Assembly: GCF_039523175.1 (NCBI RefSeq)
Contig: NZ_BAAAEU010000006.1
Span: forward strand, 310,001-374,000
From: Dokdonella_A soli
Lineage (GTDB): Bacteria; Pseudomonadota; Gammaproteobacteria; Xanthomonadales; Rhodanobacteraceae
Direction: 5' to 3'
Length of the DNA stretch: 64,000 bases
In this document: piece after piece, positions 25,631 to 34,262 of the stretch
Numbering within the stretch: the first letter of the stretch is position 1
Layout: each line of letters starts with the position of its first letter
Notes under the pieces: generated by a model
What the model was told of the DNA's origin: nothing
Databases searched by the model: none
Seen by the model: the letters and a program-made list of their open reading frames with translations, nothing else
Translations under genes and position numbers: made by a program

Positions 25631-26863
25631 ATGCAAACGCGTGTCGAGAAGAAACCGAGCACGACCAAGCGCATGATCATCATGGTGCTGCTCGTGCTGT
25701 TGTTGATCGGCGTCATCGTCGGCGTCAAGGCGACGATGATCATGCAGATGATGGCCGGCATGAAGCCGCCGCCGCCGTCCGTCGTCAGCACGGCGAAGGT
25801 CGCCTACCAGGACTGGCAGCCGTCGCTCGGCGCGGTCGGCACGCTGCGCGCGGTGCGCGGCGCCGATCTCGCGTTCGACATCGCCGGGCTGGTCACCAAG
25901 GTCAACCTGAAGTCCGGCGACGAGGTCAAGGAAGGCCAGGTGCTGGTGCAGATGCGCGACAGCGAGGACGTGGCCCAGTTGCACCAGCTCGAGGCCGCGG
26001 CAGCGCTGGCCGAGGTTACGTTCGGCCGTGCCAAGCAGCAGCTTGCGGTGCAGGCGATCAGCAAGGCCGACTACGACACCGCGGCCGCCGATCTCAAGGC
26101 CAAGCAGGCCGCTGTGCAGCAGCAGCAGGTGAATGTCGCGAAGAAGCAGCTGCGCGCGCCGTTCGCGGGACGCGCCGGCATCATCACGGTCAACCCGGGC
26201 GCCTACATCAACGCCGGCACGGCGATCGTGACCGTGCAGCAGCTCGACCCGGTGTTCGTGGACCTGCACCTGCCGCAACGCAATCTCAATGCGTTGCGCG
26301 CCGGCCAGAATGTCTCGCTGAGCCTGGACTCGTACCCGGGCAAGCACTTCGAAGGCAAGGTCAGCGCAATCAGCCCAAAGGTCGACAACGACACGCGCAA
26401 CGTGCAGATCGAGGCAAGCGTGCCGAATCCGGATCGCCTGCTCACACCGGGCATGTTCGCCAACATCTCGATCGACGTCGGCGACAAGCAGCGCCAGCTG
26501 ACCTTGCCGCAGACCGCGGTCGTATACAACCCGTACGGCGATACGGTCTACGTCGTCAAGCATCGCAGCGAGATGAAGGATCCGCCTGCTGACGCGAAGG
26601 GCGCAGATCCGAAGCCGGCCAAGCCGGCCGCGAAGGACGCCGGCAAGGACAAGGGCGCCTCGGGCAGCGATCTCGTCGTGCAGCAGACGTTCGTGACCAC
26701 CGGCGGTACGCGCGGCGACCAGGTCGCGATCGTCAAGGGGCTCGACGAGGGCGTCGAGGTCGTCACCAGCGGCCAGATCAAGCTGAAGAACGGTGCGCCG
26801 ATCACGATCGACAACAAGGTGCAGCCGTCGGACAACCCGAATCCGACGCCGCAGGAAAATTGA
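25631..26863 (+). CDS. RND efflux periplasmic adaptor (membrane fusion protein)
   Basis: The 410-residue protein has an N-terminal signal/anchor segment (residues ~18-40, a hydrophobic IIMVLLVLLLIGVIVGV), a biotinyl-lipoyl-like strand (DLAFDIAGLVTKVNLKSGDEVKEGQVL), an alpha-helical hairpin rich in Ala/Gln, the RAPFAGRAGIITVNPGAYIN second lipoyl half, and a beta-barrel with LLTPGMFANISIDVG. Near residues 315-350 a Lys/Ala/Pro-rich insert interrupts the membrane-proximal domain. It couples pump to outer-membrane factor. Starts 12 bp after the upstream gene. Confidence 0.92.
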   Translation: MQTRVEKKPSTTKRMIIMVLLVLLLIGVIVGVKATMIMQMMAGMKPPPPSVVSTAKVAYQDWQPSLGAVGTLRAVRGADLAFDIAGLVTKVNLKSGDEVKEGQVLVQMRDSEDVAQLHQLEAAAALAEVTFGRAKQQLAVQAISKADYDTAAADLKAKQAAVQQQQVNVAKKQLRAPFAGRAGIITVNPGAYINAGTAIVTVQQLDPVFVDLHLPQRNLNALRAGQNVSLSLDSYPGKHFEGKVSAISPKVDNDTRNVQIEASVPNPDRLLTPGMFANISIDVGDKQRQLTLPQTAVVYNPYGDTVYVVKHRSEMKDPPADAKGADPKPAKPAAKDAGKDKGASGSDLVVQQTFVTTGGTRGDQVAIVKGLDEGVEVVTSGQIKLKNGAPITIDNKVQPSDNPNPTPQEN

Positions 26864-26866
26864 TTG

Positions 26867-26893
26867 AAAAGTGCGGCCAGGATGGCCGCTTTT
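26867..26893 (+). terminator. Terminator-like hairpin inside the efflux operon
   Basis: GTGCGGCC-AGGAT-GGCCGC followed by TTTT, beginning right after the adaptor stop codon. A second one lies at 27053-27079. They may lower expression of the pump relative to the adaptor or belong to a dispersed repeat (see 14397). Confidence 0.5.
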
Positions 26894-26929
26894 GCCGGGC
26901 AGGACGCCCGTGAGAAGCCATTGAATCCT

Positions 26930-27050
26930 GAACTCCCTCCCGCCGGGAGAGAGTGGCGCGAACGCGCTGGTGAGAGTTCGTGCGAAGCCGGATGTCCCGG
27001 CTTTGCCGAACCCTCACCCCAACCCCTTTCCCGACGGGAGAAGGGCTCAA
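26930..27050. repeat. CTCTCCC/CTTTCCC-type repeat block
   Basis: CTCCCTCCCGCCGGGAGAGAG hairpin, then CCCTCACCCCAACCCCTTTC and CCCGACGGGAGAAGGG. Related to the CTCTCCCCC palindromes at 10186 and 48652. It fills the unusual 258-bp gap between adaptor and pump genes. Confidence 0.55.
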
Positions 27051-27052
27051 TT

Positions 27053-27079
27053 GAGAAGCGCGGACAGGAGTCCGCTTTT
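27053..27079 (+). terminator. Terminator-like hairpin before the RND pump gene
   Basis: GCGGAC-AGGA-GTCCGC followed by TTTTT, 43 bp upstream of the pump start. Could attenuate transcription into the pump gene. Confidence 0.5.
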
Positions 27080-27121
27080 TGACTCTCGCGATCATGGACG
27101 ATCGCAAAGGTAGGCGAAGCC

Positions 27122-30100
27122 ATGAATTTCACCGACACCTTCATCAAGAACCCCGTGCTGGCGATCGTCGTCAGCGCACTGATCCTCGTGCTCGGCCTGC
27201 GCGCAGTCAGCGACCTCTCGGTCCGGCAGTACCCGAAGACCGAGAACGCGGTGGTCACCGTGACGACGGCCTACTTCGGAGCCGACGCGCAGACCATCGC
27301 CGGCTTCATCACGCAGCCGCTGGAGCAGGCCATCTCGCAGGCGCAGGGCATCGACTACCTGACCTCGTCGAGCGTCAGCGGCGTGTCGACGATCACCGCG
27401 ACGTTGCGGCTGAACTACGACGCGAACAAGGCGCTGACGCAGATCCAGACCCAGGTCACCTCGGTGCGCAACCAGCTGCCGCCGCAGGCGCAGCAGCCGG
27501 TGCTGAATGTGCAGGTCGGCCAGACCATCGATGCGATGTACCTCGGCTTCCGCAGCGACGTGCTGCCGTCCAACAGCATCACCGACTATCTGGTGCGCGT
27601 GGTCAAGCCCAAGCTCGACGCGCTCGAAGGCGTGCAGACCGCCGAGATCCTCGGCGGCCGCCAGTTCGCGCTGCGCGCGTGGCTCGACCCGTCCCGCCTC
27701 GCCGCGCACGGCGTCACCGCCGCCGACGTCTACCAGGCACTGTCGTCGAACAACTACCTCGCCGCGGTCGGCACGACCAAGGGCCAGATGGTCAGCGTGG
27801 ATCTCACCGCCGCGACCGACCTGCACTCGGTCGACGAGTTCAAGAAGCTCAGCGTCAAGCAGAAGAACGGCGCGATCGTGCGCCTCGAGGATGTCGCCAC
27901 CGTCACCCTCGGCGCCGAGGACTACGATTTCAACGTCGCATTCAGCGGCAAGCAGGCGGTGTTCGTCGGCATCAAGGTGGCGCCGGATGCGAACGTGCTC
28001 GACGTGGCCCAGCGCGTGCGCAACGCGATGCCGGACATCAAGTCGCAGCTGCCGACCGGACTCGACGGCGAGATCGTCTACGACGGCACCGAGTTCGTCA
28101 CGTCGTCGATCCACGAGGTCGTGAAGACCCTGGTCGAGGCACTGCTGATCGTCACGCTGGTGATCTTCCTGTTCCTCGGCAGTCCGCGCGCGGTGGTCAT
28201 CCCGGTGGTCGCGATGCCGCTGTCGCTGATCGGCACGTTCTTCGTGATGCTCGCGCTGGGCTACTCGATCAACCTGCTGACCCTGCTCGCGCTGGTGCTC
28301 GCGATCGGCCTCGTCGTCGACGATGCGATCATCGTCGTCGAGAATGTCGACCGTCACATGAAGGAAGGCAAGACCCCGTTCCAGTCCGCGCTGATCGCCG
28401 CGCGCGAACTCGGTGGACCGATCCTCGCGATGACCGTCGTACTGATCGCGGTGTATGTGCCGATCGGCTTCCAGAAAGGCCTGACCGGTGCGCTGTTCAC
28501 CGAATTCGCATTCACGCTCGCCGGTGCGGTCACCGTCTCGGCCATCGTCGCGCTGACCTTGTCGCCGATGATGTGCGCGAAATTCTTCAAGGAAGATCAG
28601 GAGAGCGGCCGCTTCGTGCAGTGGCTCGATCGGCAGTTCGAGCGCGTGCACGACGGCTACCTGCGCGTATTGAGCAACGTGCTGCGGACCTGGAGCGTGA
28701 TCGTGGTCATGGGCGCGCTACTGCTCGGCGCCACCGTCCTGCTCGGCATGACGGCGCAGTCCGAGCTGGCACCGGAGGAGGACCAGGGCTTCCTGTTCTA
28801 TCAGCTCAATGGCGCGCCGAACGCGACCGCCGCGCAGATGCTCGGCTACTCGCACCAGATGTTCGGCGTCGGCAGCAAGATCCCCGAATACGCACAGATG
28901 TTCCAGATCGTCACGCCCGGCACCGGTTTCGGCGGCATGCTGTTCAAGCCGTGGGCCGAGCGCAGCAAGAACGCCAAGCAGCTGCAGCAGGAGCTGCAGG
29001 GCATCTGGAGCTCGATCGCCGGCGGCCAGATCTTCGTGTTCGCGCTGCCGGCGCTGCCCGGCGCGCAGGGCGCGCCGATCCAGTTGGTGATCAACACCAC
29101 CGAGCCGTTCCAGAACCTCAACGAGGTCACGAATGCGGTCCTGCAGAAGGCGAAGGACAGCGGCAAGTTCTGGTTCGTCGACGCCGACCTCAAGATCGAC
29201 AAGCCGCAGTCCACTGTGGTCGTCGACCGCGACCTGGTCTCGACGCTCGGCATGACCCAGCAGGACGTCGGCAGCTCGCTCGGCGCGGCGCTCGGCGGCG
29301 GCTACGTCAACTACTTCTCGATCGCCGGCCGCTCGTACAAGGTGATCCCGCAGGTGCTGCAGTCCGAGCGTCTGAATCCGAGCCAAGTGCTCGACTACTA
29401 CCTGCGCGCGCCGGATGGTTCGGTGATCTCGGCGGCGACCGTCGCGTCGCTGAAGAACGAGATCGTGCCGCGCTCGATCAACCGCTTCCAGCAGCTCAAT
29501 TCGGCGACGATCTCCGGCGCGAGCGGCATGTCGCAGGGCGAGGCGCTGCAGTTCCTGCGTGACGCGCTGCATGAGGTCGCGCCGACCGGCTACTCAATCG
29601 ACTACGGCGGCCAGTCGCGCCAGTTCATGCAGGAATCGGGCGGTTTCGCCGTCACCCTGCTGTTCGCGATCATCATCGTGTTCCTGGCGCTGGCGGCGCA
29701 GTTCAACAGCCTGCGCGACCCGATCGTGATCCTGGTCTCGGTGCCGATGGCACTGTTCGGCGCGCTGATCTTCGTCAACCTGATCGCGAGCCTGAACATC
29801 TACACCCAGGTCGGCCTGGTCACGCTGATGGGTCTGGTCTCCAAGCACGGCATCCTGATCGTGCAGTTCGCCAACGAGATGCAGCGCGGCGGCATGCGCA
29901 AGCTCGAGGCGATCGAACACGCCGCCGCGGTGCGCCTGCGCCCGATCCTGATGACGACCGCCGCGATGGTGCTCGGCGTGATTCCGCTGGTGATCGCCTC
30001 GGGCGCCGGCGCGGCGGGCCGCTTCAGCATGGGCCTGGTGATCTCGACCGGCCTCTCGATCGGTACGCTGTTCACGCTGTTCGTGGTGCCGGCGTTCTAC

Positions 30101-30181
30101 ATGCTGCTGGCGCAGGACCACCACGCCGAGGCGGCGCGGCAGACGGAAGCCGGACTCGACGAAGCCGTGCCGCAACACTGA
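27122..30181 (+). CDS. RND multidrug efflux inner-membrane pump (HAE1/AcrB family)
   Basis: The 1019-residue proton-driven pump has twelve membrane segments in two halves with large periplasmic loops. Visible family blocks: FIKNPVLAIVVSALILVLG at the start, the proton-relay segment ALVLAIGLVVDDAIIVVENVDRHM with paired Asp residues (~395-410), GALFTEFAFTLAGAVTVSAIVALTLSPMMCA, and the second-half GLVTLMGLVSKHGILIVQFANEMQRGG. It exports drugs, solvents or metabolites together with the two upstream products. The subtype is closest in feel to MexF/MexQ-like pumps, but the substrate cannot be read from the sequence. Confidence 0.95.
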   Translation: MNFTDTFIKNPVLAIVVSALILVLGLRAVSDLSVRQYPKTENAVVTVTTAYFGADAQTIAGFITQPLEQAISQAQGIDYLTSSSVSGVSTITATLRLNYDANKALTQIQTQVTSVRNQLPPQAQQPVLNVQVGQTIDAMYLGFRSDVLPSNSITDYLVRVVKPKLDALEGVQTAEILGGRQFALRAWLDPSRLAAHGVTAADVYQALSSNNYLAAVGTTKGQMVSVDLTAATDLHSVDEFKKLSVKQKNGAIVRLEDVATVTLGAEDYDFNVAFSGKQAVFVGIKVAPDANVLDVAQRVRNAMPDIKSQLPTGLDGEIVYDGTEFVTSSIHEVVKTLVEALLIVTLVIFLFLGSPRAVVIPVVAMPLSLIGTFFVMLALGYSINLLTLLALVLAIGLVVDDAIIVVENVDRHMKEGKTPFQSALIAARELGGPILAMTVVLIAVYVPIGFQKGLTGALFTEFAFTLAGAVTVSAIVALTLSPMMCAKFFKEDQESGRFVQWLDRQFERVHDGYLRVLSNVLRTWSVIVVMGALLLGATVLLGMTAQSELAPEEDQGFLFYQLNGAPNATAAQMLGYSHQMFGVGSKIPEYAQMFQIVTPGTGFGGMLFKPWAERSKNAKQLQQELQGIWSSIAGGQIFVFALPALPGAQGAPIQLVINTTEPFQNLNEVTNAVLQKAKDSGKFWFVDADLKIDKPQSTVVVDRDLVSTLGMTQQDVGSSLGAALGGGYVNYFSIAGRSYKVIPQVLQSERLNPSQVLDYYLRAPDGSVISAATVASLKNEIVPRSINRFQQLNSATISGASGMSQGEALQFLRDALHEVAPTGYSIDYGGQSRQFMQESGGFAVTLLFAIIIVFLALAAQFNSLRDPIVILVSVPMALFGALIFVNLIASLNIYTQVGLVTLMGLVSKHGILIVQFANEMQRGGMRKLEAIEHAAAVRLRPILMTTAAMVLGVIPLVIASGAGAAGRFSMGLVISTGLSIGTLFTLFVVPAFYMLLAQDHHAEAARQTEAGLDEAVPQH

Positions 30182-30185
30182 ATTT

Positions 30186-30221
30186 GTAGCCGCGCCGTCG
30201 CATTCGCGGCGGCGCGGCTAC
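30186..30221. terminator. Strong hairpin downstream of the RND pump
   Basis: GTAGCCGCGCCG-TCGCATTCG-CGGCGGCGCGGCTAC forms a long stem starting 5 bp after the pump stop. There is no T-run, so it may protect the 3' end or be another repeat rather than a classical terminator. Confidence 0.5.
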
Positions 30222-30248
30222 GGCGGCACAGTTAGAATCGGCTGCGCC

Positions 30249-31076
30249 ATGAATGCTCCGCACGACTCACTGCTCGGCCGCGCCTCGGCCTACCCGGATC
30301 GCTACGATCCCGCCCTGCTCTTTCCGATTCCGCGCGCCGCGAATCGTGCTGCCCTCGGCATGGGTGCCGAGTTGCCGTTCCATGGCGTCGATATCTGGAA
30401 CGCGTACGAGCTGTCCTGGCTCGATGCGCGCGGCAAGCCCGAGGTCGCGCTGGCCGAATTCCGGATTCCGGCGACGTCGCCCAACATCGTCGAATCAAAA
30501 TCGTTCAAGCTCTATCTAAACAGCTTCAATCGCGAGCGCGTCGGCGACGCCGAGGACCTGCGCGCGCGATTGATGAGCGATCTTTCCGCTGCGGCCGGCT
30601 CCGAGGTGACGGTCACGCTGACCCTCCCGGGCCGCTTCGCCGAGGCGCACCTTGCCGAACTCGACGGCGAACTGATCGACCGGCTCGCGATCGATATCGA
30701 CGACTACGGCCCGCCGAACGCGGCGCATCTGGTGCTCGCCGCGGACGTGCGCGCGATCGAGGAAAGCCTGGTCTCGAACCTGCTGAAATCGAACTGCCCG
30801 GTCACCGGCCAGCCGGACTGGGCCAGCGTGCAGATCCGCTACACCGGCCCACGCATCGACCGCACCGGGCTGCTGCGCTACCTGGTCTCGTTCCGCGAAC
30901 ACGCGGAATTCCACGAACACTGCGTCGAGCGCATCTACGTCGACCTGATGCGCCGCTGCGCGCCGACGCAACTCAGCGTGTATGCGCGGTATACGCGCCG
31001 CGGCGGACTCGACATCAATCCCTGGCGCCGGAACGTCGCCGGCAATCCGCTAAATCTGCGCGGCGCGCGCCAATAG
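30249..31076 (+). CDS. queF: NADPH-dependent 7-cyano-7-deazaguanine reductase QueF
   Basis: QueF reduces preQ0 to preQ1 in queuosine synthesis. The 275-residue, two-domain (E. coli-type) protein has the NADPH motif with VESKSFKLYLNSFN (residues ~81-94), catalytic Cys183 in LLKSNCPVTGQPDW with Asp190, and FHEHCVERIYVDLMRR in the second half. Length equals the long bimodular subclass. Stand-alone gene; the neighbouring LysM gene starts 128 bp later. Confidence 0.96.
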   Translation: MNAPHDSLLGRASAYPDRYDPALLFPIPRAANRAALGMGAELPFHGVDIWNAYELSWLDARGKPEVALAEFRIPATSPNIVESKSFKLYLNSFNRERVGDAEDLRARLMSDLSAAAGSEVTVTLTLPGRFAEAHLAELDGELIDRLAIDIDDYGPPNAAHLVLAADVRAIEESLVSNLLKSNCPVTGQPDWASVQIRYTGPRIDRTGLLRYLVSFREHAEFHEHCVERIYVDLMRRCAPTQLSVYARYTRRGGLDINPWRRNVAGNPLNLRGARQ

Positions 31077-31204
31077 GTTTCGCCGACCTCCGCCGCTCAC
31101 GCGGACGATGCAATTTGTAACACCGGTCCGCGAGGCTGCACTCACTCGCCGTTAAGCGCGGGTAAGTGTAATGTGCGATTCCCGTAGCGGAGAGGAGACC
31201 GGAC

Positions 31205-31525
31205 GTGGGCAACGAGCCGAACAAACCGAACTTTTCGAACGTACAGAGTGGTTCCGACACCACTGCGCCGCCGCCACCCAAGGCGGATTTCAGCAATGTG
31301 CAATCCGGTGTCGCCTCGACCGCACCGGTTGTCGACGCACCAGCCGCACAGACCTACACCGTCGTCAGCGGCGACAGCCTTTCCAAGATCGCCAAGAAGG
31401 TCTACGGCAACGCAAGCCGCTGGCAGGACATCTTCAAGGCGAATCGCGACCAGCTCGACAATCCCGACCTGATCAAACCCGGCCAGGTCCTGAAGATTCC
31501 CGCGGATGCGGGTTCCAACGGCTGA
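31205..31525 (+). CDS. Small LysM-domain protein
   Basis: Starts at GTG 31205 behind GGAGAGGAGACC. The 106-residue protein has an N-terminal low-complexity part in which FSNVQSG occurs twice (residues ~10-16 and ~29-35), a Pro/Ala linker and a C-terminal LysM domain (QTYTVVSGDSLSKIAKKVYGNASRWQDIF to KPGQVLKIP, residues ~49-100) like the C-terminus of YgaU/LysM potassium-binding proteins. No signal peptide is apparent, so it may act in the cytoplasm as YgaU does, or be exported by another route. Confidence 0.8.
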   Translation: MGNEPNKPNFSNVQSGSDTTAPPPPKADFSNVQSGVASTAPVVDAPAAQTYTVVSGDSLSKIAKKVYGNASRWQDIFKANRDQLDNPDLIKPGQVLKIPADAGSNG

Positions 31526-31545
31526 ACACAACGGAGGGTACGACG

Positions 31546-32040
31546 ATGAAGAACCAACACAGCCAACACCTCACCCTGATCGTCGCAATGGCCGGTGCGC
31601 TCGCGCTCTCCGCCTGCGGCAAGAAGGAAGAACCCGCGCCGGCGCCTGCGCCGCCTCCGGCAGCCGCCGCCCCGGCACCTGCTCCGGTCACTCCGCCGGC
31701 CCCTGCGCCCGCACCGGTCGCCGTCGCGTCGGTCGACCTCGGCACCGCGGTCGGTCCGGACCAGAAGGTGACCACCGCGACGACAGCCTTCATGCCAAAG
31801 GACACGATCTATGCCGCGGTTTCCACCACCGGTACGGCGCCGAACGCAGTGCTGAACGCGAAGTGGACCTATCAGGACGGCCAGACCGTGAACGACTCGA
31901 GCCAGACCATCGCGCCGAACGGCGCCGCGGTCACCAGCTTCCACATCAGCAAGCCGGACGGCTGGCCGGCCGGCAACTACAAGGTGGAAATATCGCTGGA
32001 CGGCAAGATGGTTGCGACCAAGGACTTCAGCGTCAAGTAA
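31546..32040 (+). CDS. Lipoprotein with Pro/Ala linker
   Basis: A 164-residue lipoprotein: CGGAGGG ribosome-binding site 8 bp upstream, signal ending ALSACGKKEE (Cys ~24), then a ~40-residue APAP-type tether that could span the periplasm, and a C-terminal beta-rich domain (residues ~72-164) with FMPKDTIYAAVSTTG and WPAGNYKVEISLDGKMVATKDFSVK, an Ig-like pattern. Function unknown. 20 bp behind the LysM gene, so cotranscribed; both could be cell-envelope factors. Confidence 0.8.
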   Translation: MKNQHSQHLTLIVAMAGALALSACGKKEEPAPAPAPPPAAAAPAPAPVTPPAPAPAPVAVASVDLGTAVGPDQKVTTATTAFMPKDTIYAAVSTTGTAPNAVLNAKWTYQDGQTVNDSSQTIAPNGAAVTSFHISKPDGWPAGNYKVEISLDGKMVATKDFSVK

Positions 32041-32171
32041 GTCCAGGATGGACTTATCCCGTGCAGGCCATGGAGGGCCGATGACACGGGATCCAGCATC
32101 AGGAAGATGTGCTCATCCCGTGCAGCATAGGGATGTGCGAAGACACGAGATCCAGTTCCACCGAAAACGAC

Positions 32172-32200
32172 AAGGGCGCGGAGCGATCCGCGCCCTTTTT
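32172..32200. terminator. Bidirectional rho-independent terminator
   Basis: AAGGGCGCGGA-GCGA-TCCGCGCCCTT with T-run on the plus strand and A-run upstream. It sits between the convergent lipoprotein and cupredoxin genes and can serve both. Confidence 0.85.
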
Positions 32201-32216
32201 GTTTGCGCGCTGGCGA

Positions 32217-32579
32217 TTACCGGACCACCACGGAGCCGGTCATCTGCGGATGGATTGTGCAGAAGTACACGTAGGTGCCCGCGCTCTGGAACACCGTGGT
32301 GTACGCGGCATCGGTGTCGAGCGCCGGCGACGGACCGAAGTGATTGCCGACGCTGACCACGATATGCGGCTCTTCGTCGTGGTTGGTCCAGGTCACCCGC
32401 GCACCGATCGGCACTAGGAGCTGCGCAGGCTGGAAGCTGAAGTTCCTGACGTCGATGCGGTAGTCGCCGCCGCCGACGCTCGGCGCGGATGCGGCGGCAG
32501 ATTCCGGAGAGGCAACCGGCGACGCGCTCGCGAACAGCAGCAGCGCGAACAGCAGCGGAAGAGGGTGATGAGCGATCAT
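32217..32579 (-). CDS. Periplasmic cupredoxin (plastocyanin/amicyanin-like)
   Basis: The 120-residue exported protein has a signal peptide (residues ~1-24) and a type I copper fold. Copper ligands are visible: His72 (EEPHIVV), Cys107, His110 and Met113 in YFCTIHPQMTG. Probably a periplasmic electron carrier or copper-binding stress protein. It follows the interrupted metallophosphoesterase on the same strand, 37 bp away, and the two share the promoter-like motif at 33619-33643 with the divergent ECF sigma operon. Confidence 0.88.
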   Translation of the reverse strand: MIAHHPLPLLFALLLFASASPVASPESAAASAPSVGGGDYRIDVRNFSFQPAQLLVPIGARVTWTNHDEEPHIVVSVGNHFGPSPALDTDAAYTTVFQSAGTYVYFCTIHPQMTGSVVVR

Positions 32580-32616
32580 AAGTGTTGGCTCCGGTGGAGA
32601 TCGGGCGGCTGTCGCC

Positions 32617-33570
32617 TCACGCGACCAGCGCGATATCGGTGATTGCGGGAGTCGGTACGCCCTTGACGTGACGCACGTTGCGCAAGCCGATGGCGTGGCC
32701 TAGTTGCCCGGGCGCCAGGTCCTTCAGCGCCCCCGGCGCCGGACCGACCCCGGGCGCCGGTTGCGGATACGCGGTCGAACGCGCGGTGTAGAACCGTACA
32801 TGGCCCTCGACGGTCTGCTGGAGCTGGTGGATATGACCGTTCAGCACGGTCACCGAACCGAAGCGCTGCAGGTAGGACAGAGCCTCCGCCGCGTCGTCGG
32901 TGCCCCAGCCCCAGGCCGGATACAGCGCCCACAACGGCATGTGTGCGAACACCACGATCGGCGTGCTGGCCGAACGCGCGGCGAGATCCTGCTTCAGCCA
33001 CGCAAGCTGGTCGGCGCCGAGAAAGCCGAGACCGCCGGCCTTTAGATTCAGCACATTGATCAGTGCGACGAAATGCGTGCCGTGATGGTCGAAGCTGTAC
33101 CAGCCGCCGGGCGTGCCGGCGCCGAACCGCCGGAAGAATTCCTTGCCATTGTCGCCGATCACGTCGTGCTCGCCGGGGATGTACAGCACATGGCCGGTGC
33201 GCGCTTCCTGCAGCACCTACGCGACGGTGTCGAACTCCTCGGGCCTCGACAGATGGCTGAGATCGCCGGTGTGAATGATGAAATCCGGGCGCTCGGGCAA
33301 TGCGTTGATGTGGGCAATGGATTGCCTGAGCGAACCGACGACATCGGCATTCGGCGCCTTGTTGAAGCCGATATGCGAGTCGCTGATCTGCACGAAACTG
33401 AAGCTGGCATCGCGCGCGGTAGCCTTCGATTCCGGCCCGAGCACATCCAGCGCGTGCGCCGCGGGAATGCCGCTGCGCATCATCCAGAACGCGCCGGTGC
33501 CGGCCCAGGCCATGCACTCAAGGAAATGGCGGCGATCGATGGCGTGGTCGTGGTGGCTGTCGTCGTTCAT
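32617..33570 (-). pseudogene. Tat-exported metallophosphoesterase interrupted by an in-frame stop
   Basis: The N-terminal 117 codons (33570-33220) encode a twin-arginine signal (DRRHFLECMAWAGTGAFW) and the first phosphoesterase motifs SFVQISDSHIGF (DxH) and FIIHTGDLSHLS (GDxxH-like). Then comes TAG at 33217-33219, and the same frame continues for 199 codons with YIPGEHDV (GEHD in place of GNHD), VVFAHMPLW and VLNGHIHQLQQ. All metallophosphoesterase blocks are present once the stop is ignored; a C-to-T change would convert CAG to this TAG. It is either a recent nonsense mutation, a sequencing error, or a read-through product. Confidence 0.8.
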
Positions 33571-33618
33571 GGTGTGATCCTCATCGTTGCTCGGCAGGAC
33601 GCCGTTCCTCGTGCACTA

Positions 33619-33643
33619 CCGGCGCAGCGGCGCAAATATTCCT
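33619..33643 (-). promoter_or_regulatory. ECF-type promoter motif toward metallophosphoesterase/cupredoxin
   Basis: On the minus strand: GGAATA (33643-33638), 14 bases, CCGGT (33623-33619), about 50 bp before the metallophosphoesterase start. It has the same two boxes and spacing as the motif in front of the ECF sigma gene. Confidence 0.6.
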
Positions 33644-33659
33644 GCCCCTCCCGTCACGG

Positions 33660-33684
33660 GAATAAACTGGCCGCCGCGCCGGTC
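33660..33684 (+). promoter_or_regulatory. ECF-type promoter motif toward the sigma/anti-sigma operon
   Basis: GGAATA (33660-33665), 14 bases, CCGGT (33680-33684), about 48 bp before the sigma factor start. The GGAA-type -35 box is the usual mark of ECF promoters; autoregulation is inferred. Confidence 0.6.
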
Positions 33685-33731
33685 TACATGACGGCGCGCC
33701 GCGGAAGCGCGGTACTCCGGACGCGTCACGA

Positions 33732-34262
33732 ATGGACAAGACGACCCGCTTCAATGACGAGGTGATGCGGCATCTCGATGCCGCGTACAACCTCGCGCGC
33801 TGGTTGGCCCACGACGCGCACGAAGCCGAGGACGTCGTGCAGGAGGCTGTGCTGCGCGCGTTCAAGTTCTTCGACGGATTCCGCGGCAGCGATGCGAAGG
33901 TCTGGTTGCTGGCGATCGTGCGCAACACCTTCTACACGCAACGCGCCAGCGCATCGGCGCATGGACTCACCGACGAATTCGACGAGTCCGTGCACGGCGG
34001 CATCGACGACGCTGCGCTGCCCGAGGCGGTTGTCGCGCGGGCGGCGGATGCCGAATGCCTGCTGGCCGCGATGCAGCGATTGCCGCCGGAATTCCGCGAG
34101 GTCCTGATCCTGCGCGAACTGGAGGAATGCTCCTACAAGGAGATCGCGGCGATCACCAAAGTCAATATCGGCACCGTCATGTCGCGCCTCGCGCGCGCGC
34201 GCGACCGCCTGCACCGCGACTTGACCGACACCACGAAGGAGGCGCGCAACCATGCTCTGTAA
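33732..34262 (+). CDS. ECF-family RNA polymerase sigma factor
   Basis: The 176-residue protein has sigma region 2 (residues ~10-75: NLARWLAHDAHEAEDVVQEAVLRAF, then KVWLLAIVRNTF) and region 4 (~112-165: LPPEFREVLILRELEECSYKEIAAITKVNIGTVMSRLARARDRL) with nothing between but a linker, the ECF layout. The anti-sigma gene overlaps its end. The palindromic, bidirectional promoter region carries matching motifs in front of this gene and of the divergent metallophosphoesterase, so those are its likely targets. Inducing stress not evident; copper or envelope stress is possible because of the cupredoxin. Confidence 0.92.
   Translation: MDKTTRFNDEVMRHLDAAYNLARWLAHDAHEAEDVVQEAVLRAFKFFDGFRGSDAKVWLLAIVRNTFYTQRASASAHGLTDEFDESVHGGIDDAALPEAVVARAADAECLLAAMQRLPPEFREVLILRELEECSYKEIAAITKVNIGTVMSRLARARDRLHRDLTDTTKEARNHAL

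Noticed and set aside
24050..26563. Very long open frame on the minus strand opposite the efflux genes
   Set aside because: It is the antisense shadow of two clearly homologous genes in high-GC DNA; its composition is Arg/His/Asp-rich and no family is visible.
27079..29562. Long plus-strand frame overlapping the RND pump in another frame
   Set aside because: Arg-rich shadow of the pump gene, which has complete family motifs.
33217..33219. TAG as a recoded sense codon (pyrrolysine or programmed read-through)
   Set aside because: No pylT/pylS or read-through context is visible; one point mutation or sequencing error explains it better.
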